A stretch of 46,447 nt of DNA from Hepatobacter sp965661165. Lineage in GTDB: Bacteria > Pseudomonadota > Alphaproteobacteria > Holosporales > Hepatobacteraceae. The stretch covers positions 1 through 46,447 of the forward strand of contig CBFICL010000004.1 of NCBI GenBank assembly GCA_965661165.1. The letters run 5' to 3'. A model generated the notes under the pieces. The model was not told where the DNA came from and did no database searches. It saw nothing but the letters and a program-made list of their open reading frames with translations. This document shows, in pieces, positions 43,514-46,447 of this stretch (position 1 is its first letter; every line of letters starts with the position of its first letter). Position numbers and translations under genes: made by a program.

Positions 43514-44470
43514 ATGACAGATAAAAAAGCACTGATTTTTCCTGGGCAAGGATCGCAAAAAGTGGGCATGGGCCAGGCGTTGGTAACGCATTTCTCTGAA
43601 GCCGCCCAGGTTTTTGACGAAGTTGATGATGTGCTGGGGTATAAACTCTCAGCGATTTGCTTTGATGGCCCTGAAGATCGTTTGCGCCAAACCCATCATG
43701 CCCAACCAGCTCTGATGGCGGTTTCCATGGCGGTGGTGCGCGTGCTTGAGGCGCGCGGGGTTGATGTGTCTTCTTTTTGCTTTATGGCGGGCCACTCTTT
43801 GGGTGAATTTACAGCGCTGTGCGCTTCAGGGGTTCTTACCCTGGCCCAAACGGCGAGGTTGCTGGACATACGAGGGCGTGCCATGCAAGAAGCTTCAGAG
43901 ATCACAAGGGAAGAGGGATCAGAGGGAGACGCATACAAAGGGGTGATGGCGGCTGTGATGGGTCTTGATGCTGCCTGCCTTGACGAGCTACCTGTCTCTC
44001 ACACACCCCCTGTGTGCGTGCTGGCCAATGATAATGCTGCGGGCCAAGTGGTGCTGAGCGGGCATCAACAAGGTCTGGACAAAGCTAAGGAATGGGTCTT
44101 GGCGCAAGGGGGGCGCTTTGTGCTTTTGCCTGTGTCTGGTGCATTTCATTCACCGTTGATGGATACAGCTTCTGCGCGGCTATCTGAGGCACTTGAGAGT
44201 GAAACGTTTTCAGCGCCCTGCGTGCCCATCATCACCAACGTAAGCGCGGCCCCCCAAACCGATCCTGCTATGCTCAAAAAACACATCAAGAAGCAAGTGA
44301 TAGGACGTGTGCGGTGGCGCGAAACCATGGATGTGATGCGTATGCACGGCATAACCCATGTGATCGAAGCGGGTGCGGGTCGCGTGCTGTGCGGTCTGTT
44401 TAAGCGTCAACATTCTGATGTTAAGGCGGTGGCCGCTGGGGATGTGGCGTCTGTAGAGGCGTTATTGTGA
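43514..44470 (+). CDS. fabD: malonyl-CoA:ACP transacylase FabD
   Basis: 319 residues. 'ALIFPGQGSQKVGMG' opens the protein; the nucleophile Ser is in 'FMAGHSLGEFTAL' and the catalytic His in 'VSGAFHSPLMDTA'. It charges acyl-carrier protein with malonate for fatty-acid synthesis. The start ATG 43514 (MTDKKALIFPGQGSQ) is chosen to match the family; a longer in-frame extension back to 43409 is unlikely. fabG follows after 140 bp. Confidence 0.95.
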   Translation: MTDKKALIFPGQGSQKVGMGQALVTHFSEAAQVFDEVDDVLGYKLSAICFDGPEDRLRQTHHAQPALMAVSMAVVRVLEARGVDVSSFCFMAGHSLGEFTALCASGVLTLAQTARLLDIRGRAMQEASEITREEGSEGDAYKGVMAAVMGLDAACLDELPVSHTPPVCVLANDNAAGQVVLSGHQQGLDKAKEWVLAQGGRFVLLPVSGAFHSPLMDTASARLSEALESETFSAPCVPIITNVSAAPQTDPAMLKKHIKKQVIGRVRWRETMDVMRMHGITHVIEAGAGRVLCGLFKRQHSDVKAVAAGDVASVEALL

Positions 44471-44609
44471 AGTCTCACGTTGCATAAAAATCAATGTGAT
44501 GCCCTGCTGATTTCTTATGTTCGCATGTGTGATAAACTCTCCCACCTTGCGCTCTTTGGGAAGGTCGCTACAATGCAGGGACAATATCAAAGGAAAGAAA
44601 AAGGAAAGC

Positions 44610-45353
44610 ATGATGCCCCACAGTTTTGACGGAAAAAAGGTGTTGATCACGGGCGCTACAGGCGGCATTGGTGAGGCCATCGTGCGTTTATTTCATGCCC
44701 AAGGCGCCACGGTCTTTTTAAGCGGCACCCGGGAAGAAAAGCTGGCAGCCCTGCAAAACGATTTGCGTGAACGGGTGTTTGGGCAAGCCGTGGTGCTGAC
44801 AGACGAGAACGCGCCCGATCACCTGATCACAGCCGCGGCCTCAGCCATGGGCGGCCTAGATATTGTGGTGAATAACGCCGGTATCACCTGTGATAGCTTG
44901 TTGATGCGCATGCGTGATGAAGATTGGGACCGCGTGCTGGATATTAATCTGCGCGTGGTAATGCAATTGTGTCGTGCGTCGATCAAAGAGATGATGAAGC
45001 AGCGTTTTGGTCGCATTATTAATGTCTCCTCCGTGGTAGCGGCCATGGGCAACCCTGGTCAATGCAATTATGTGGCGTCAAAGGCGGGCCTTGAAGGGTT
45101 TTCCAAATCGTTGGCAGTGGAAGTGGCCTCGCGCGGCATCACGGTCAATTGTGTGGCACCGGGCTTTATTGAAACGCCCATGACGGCGGGGCTTTCTGAA
45201 GCGCGCAAAGAAGCGCTTATGACCCAAATTCCCCTCAAACGCATGGGGACGCCAGAAGACATTGCCCACGGCACCGTTTTTTTGGCCAGTGAAGGCGCAG
45301 CCTATATTACAGGTGCGGTGCTCCCCATCAACGGCGGCATGTGGCGGGGTTGA
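44610..45353 (+). CDS. fabG: 3-oxoacyl-[ACP] reductase FabG
   Basis: About 247 residues, classical short-chain dehydrogenase. NADPH-binding 'VLITGATGGIGEAIVRLF', 'DIVVNNAGIT', catalytic Ser in 'IINVSSVVAAMGN', Tyr/Lys in 'QCNYVASKAGLEGFS', and 'RGITVNCVAPGFIETPMT' are all in place. It reduces the beta-keto-acyl-ACP in fatty-acid elongation. Start at ATG 44610 or the next ATG; AAGGAAAG precedes. acpP, usually next, is missing here; a protease gene faces it instead. Confidence 0.96.
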   Translation: MMPHSFDGKKVLITGATGGIGEAIVRLFHAQGATVFLSGTREEKLAALQNDLRERVFGQAVVLTDENAPDHLITAAASAMGGLDIVVNNAGITCDSLLMRMRDEDWDRVLDINLRVVMQLCRASIKEMMKQRFGRIINVSSVVAAMGNPGQCNYVASKAGLEGFSKSLAVEVASRGITVNCVAPGFIETPMTAGLSEARKEALMTQIPLKRMGTPEDIAHGTVFLASEGAAYITGAVLPINGGMWRG

Positions 45354-45456
45354 TCTCTTTTTTTGTCCTGTCATTGCCTGGTGACAGCTTGGCTATTTCG
45401 ATAGATACGTGTTGCGTTATCTCGCGCTTAAGATGAATGCACCGCCCATAAAAAAA

Positions 45457-45474
45457 GGCACCCTTCTGGGTGCC
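45457..45474 (-). terminator. intrinsic terminator of the second M8-like protease gene
   Basis: GGCACCC (45457-45463) and GGGTGCC (45468-45474) form a perfect 7-bp stem with a 4-nt loop; on the minus strand it is followed by a run of at least six T. The protease gene ends at 45542. Confidence 0.8.
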
Positions 45475-45541
45475 TCAGGTGTTATCCATTTGTTGTTAAG
45501 AGGTTATCGGCGCTTTGGCTGATTGCCTCTCTGATTTGGGG

Positions 45542-46447
45542 TTAGTGAAGACCGCCATATTTTTTCCGCGCAGACCTCAGACCACCAAAGCGCTTGTCAA
45601 AATCTTCTCTTGAAAGTGTGATGACGTTGTCATGGCTGTCTTTAAAGCTTACGTTTGTGTCTTGAAAGAGGCCGCCTTTTTCAATGAGAGAATCATTGTT
45701 TAGCTTATTGTGGACCCGACCTGTGTGAAAATTAAACCTCTCTGCGGCCTGGTGGTTGACAATCCATCCCTCATCATCAAGGGCCGCCAAGGTCAACTCA
45801 CTGAGAGCGCTGCTGCCTGCATTGATGTAAGGGGTCATCAGTTCAGTGCCAAAAATATAAGGATCCCAGTGTCCCCCCATAATGGGAATATAGCTTTGTG
45901 ATTTGCCTGTCCAACGGCTATAGACAGCGAGGGCTTTGGGCCCTGTGAAATAGGCTTGGCCATTATGATATTGGACATAGTTTTGGCCACTATAGGACCT
46001 ACCATTATACCATGGCCACACGGCGTGACCCACCTCGTGGGTGAGGATGTCATGGAGATCAGGGTGACGTAAGGCGTCCCAACCGACGTTCATGTGCGCA
46101 CCATAGGGCACAGGGGCCTGATTATAAAAACCACTGGCACCACAATTAGCAGAAACACCGATGTTGTCTCCCCTCACACCAACTTGGAAGGTCACTTTTC
46201 CGTTGATAAAGCGATTGCCTTGAATGATGTTTTCCCAGCGCGCTTCAACAGGATCGAAAATGCTTTCTTTGTTTTGATTGTAAAAGTCAATCAGATTATC
46301 CTGCACGGAATACACTGAACCGTCGGGCAAGGGAAACTGATTGTAAGGTGTGAGAACGAGGTCAAATCCTTGATTGCCACCAGCATGATCTCCTGCTGGG
46401 ATGGGATTAGGGTCGAAATGCGGTCCCGGATAATCATCAGGGCAAGG
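45542..46447 (-). CDS. leishmanolysin-like (M8) zinc metalloprotease, 5' end outside the window
   Basis: The frame is open to the window edge (302 codons incl. stop). All M8 hallmarks are visible: 'VEARWENIIQGN' before the core, zinc motif HEVGH (codons 46025-46039) in 'ILTHEVGHAVWPWYNG', 'AYFTGPKALAVYSRW', third zinc ligand His in 'PIMGGHWDPYIFGTELMTPYI' which also holds the Met-turn, and 'ALSELTLAALDDEGW'. It is a second and better conserved M8-type protease than the one at 41455. In eukaryotes leishmanolysins degrade surface and complement proteins; an analogous secreted role is inferred. A terminator follows. Confidence 0.85.
   Translation of the reverse strand, partial: PCPDDYPGPHFDPNPIPAGDHAGGNQGFDLVLTPYNQFPLPDGSVYSVQDNLIDFYNQNKESIFDPVEARWENIIQGNRFINGKVTFQVGVRGDNIGVSANCGASGFYNQAPVPYGAHMNVGWDALRHPDLHDILTHEVGHAVWPWYNGRSYSGQNYVQYHNGQAYFTGPKALAVYSRWTGKSQSYIPIMGGHWDPYIFGTELMTPYINAGSSALSELTLAALDDEGWIVNHQAAERFNFHTGRVHNKLNNDSLIEKGGLFQDTNVSFKDSHDNVITLSREDFDKRFGGLRSARKKYGGLH

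Noticed and set aside
44517..44609. N-terminal 31-residue extension of FabG
   Set aside because: The family starts near the Rossmann strand; the ATG at 44610 has AAGGAAAG before it.

Overview
The window looks like the chromosome of an intracellular, host-associated alphaproteobacterium, most likely of the Holosporales or a related endosymbiont lineage. This is inferred from gene content. It combines alphaproteobacterial core genes (tig-clpP-clpX-lon, dapD-dapE, groES-groEL behind a CIRCE-type operator, rpmA/rplU, fabD-fabG, nusB, a CHCC zinc-finger protein) with type VI secretion genes, flagellar hook genes and many secreted proteins with eukaryote-like features: two F-box proteins (one with a leucine-rich tail), two membrane-anchored LicD-type proteins, two leishmanolysin-like zinc proteases, and a protein with repeated Tyr-Leu-x-Pro motifs. 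The assignment to an order cannot be proven from the window alone.

Layout. 1-2350: end of a T6SS cluster (SPOR-domain protein, TssJ lipoprotein, TssK), closed by a hairpin over the tssK stop codon. 2500-5930: yebC, a small CHCC zinc-finger gene, tRNA-Arg(CCG) and a UvrD/PcrA helicase. 6050-12170: accessory block with a secreted F-box protein, a Fic-like/MerR fusion, a Bcr/CflA-type MFS transporter, an F-box/leucine-rich gene split by a frameshift, and a gene remnant. 12316-18361 (minus): lon, clpX, clpP, tig and tRNA-Leu(UAG). 18466-25854 (mostly plus): dapD-dapE, a small unknown convergent gene, a CNNM/CorC-type protein, then fliK-flgD-flgE. 25965-32447: two LicD-type paralogues flank groES-groEL and an unknown 529-residue protein whose leader carries an in-frame amber codon. 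32444-37584: EamA transporter, nusB, a FliL-like exported protein, the YLxP-motif protein, a four-helix membrane protein and a class II aldolase/adducin homologue. 37673-43359: effector-like island with paralogous signal-peptide-plus-membrane-helix proteins, gene remnants, a 16-bp tandem array grown from the end of rpmA, L27, L21 and an M8-like metalloprotease. 43514-46447: fabD, fabG and a second, window-truncated M8-like metalloprotease.

How the genes fit together. The core genes cover proteostasis, lysine/diaminopimelate synthesis, fatty-acid synthesis, DNA repair and translation. The accessory genes look like a host-interaction repertoire: a T6SS as possible delivery route, Sec-type leader peptides on nearly all effector-like proteins, and domains acting on ubiquitin (F-box), phosphocholine/sugar (LicD), proteolysis (M8) and possibly tyrosine-kinase signalling (YLxP). 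A striking pattern is that the lesions I can see (two frameshifts, an in-frame stop, truncated remnants, tandem duplications) fall almost wholly in this accessory class while the core genes are intact. This suggests rapid turnover of the effector repertoire.
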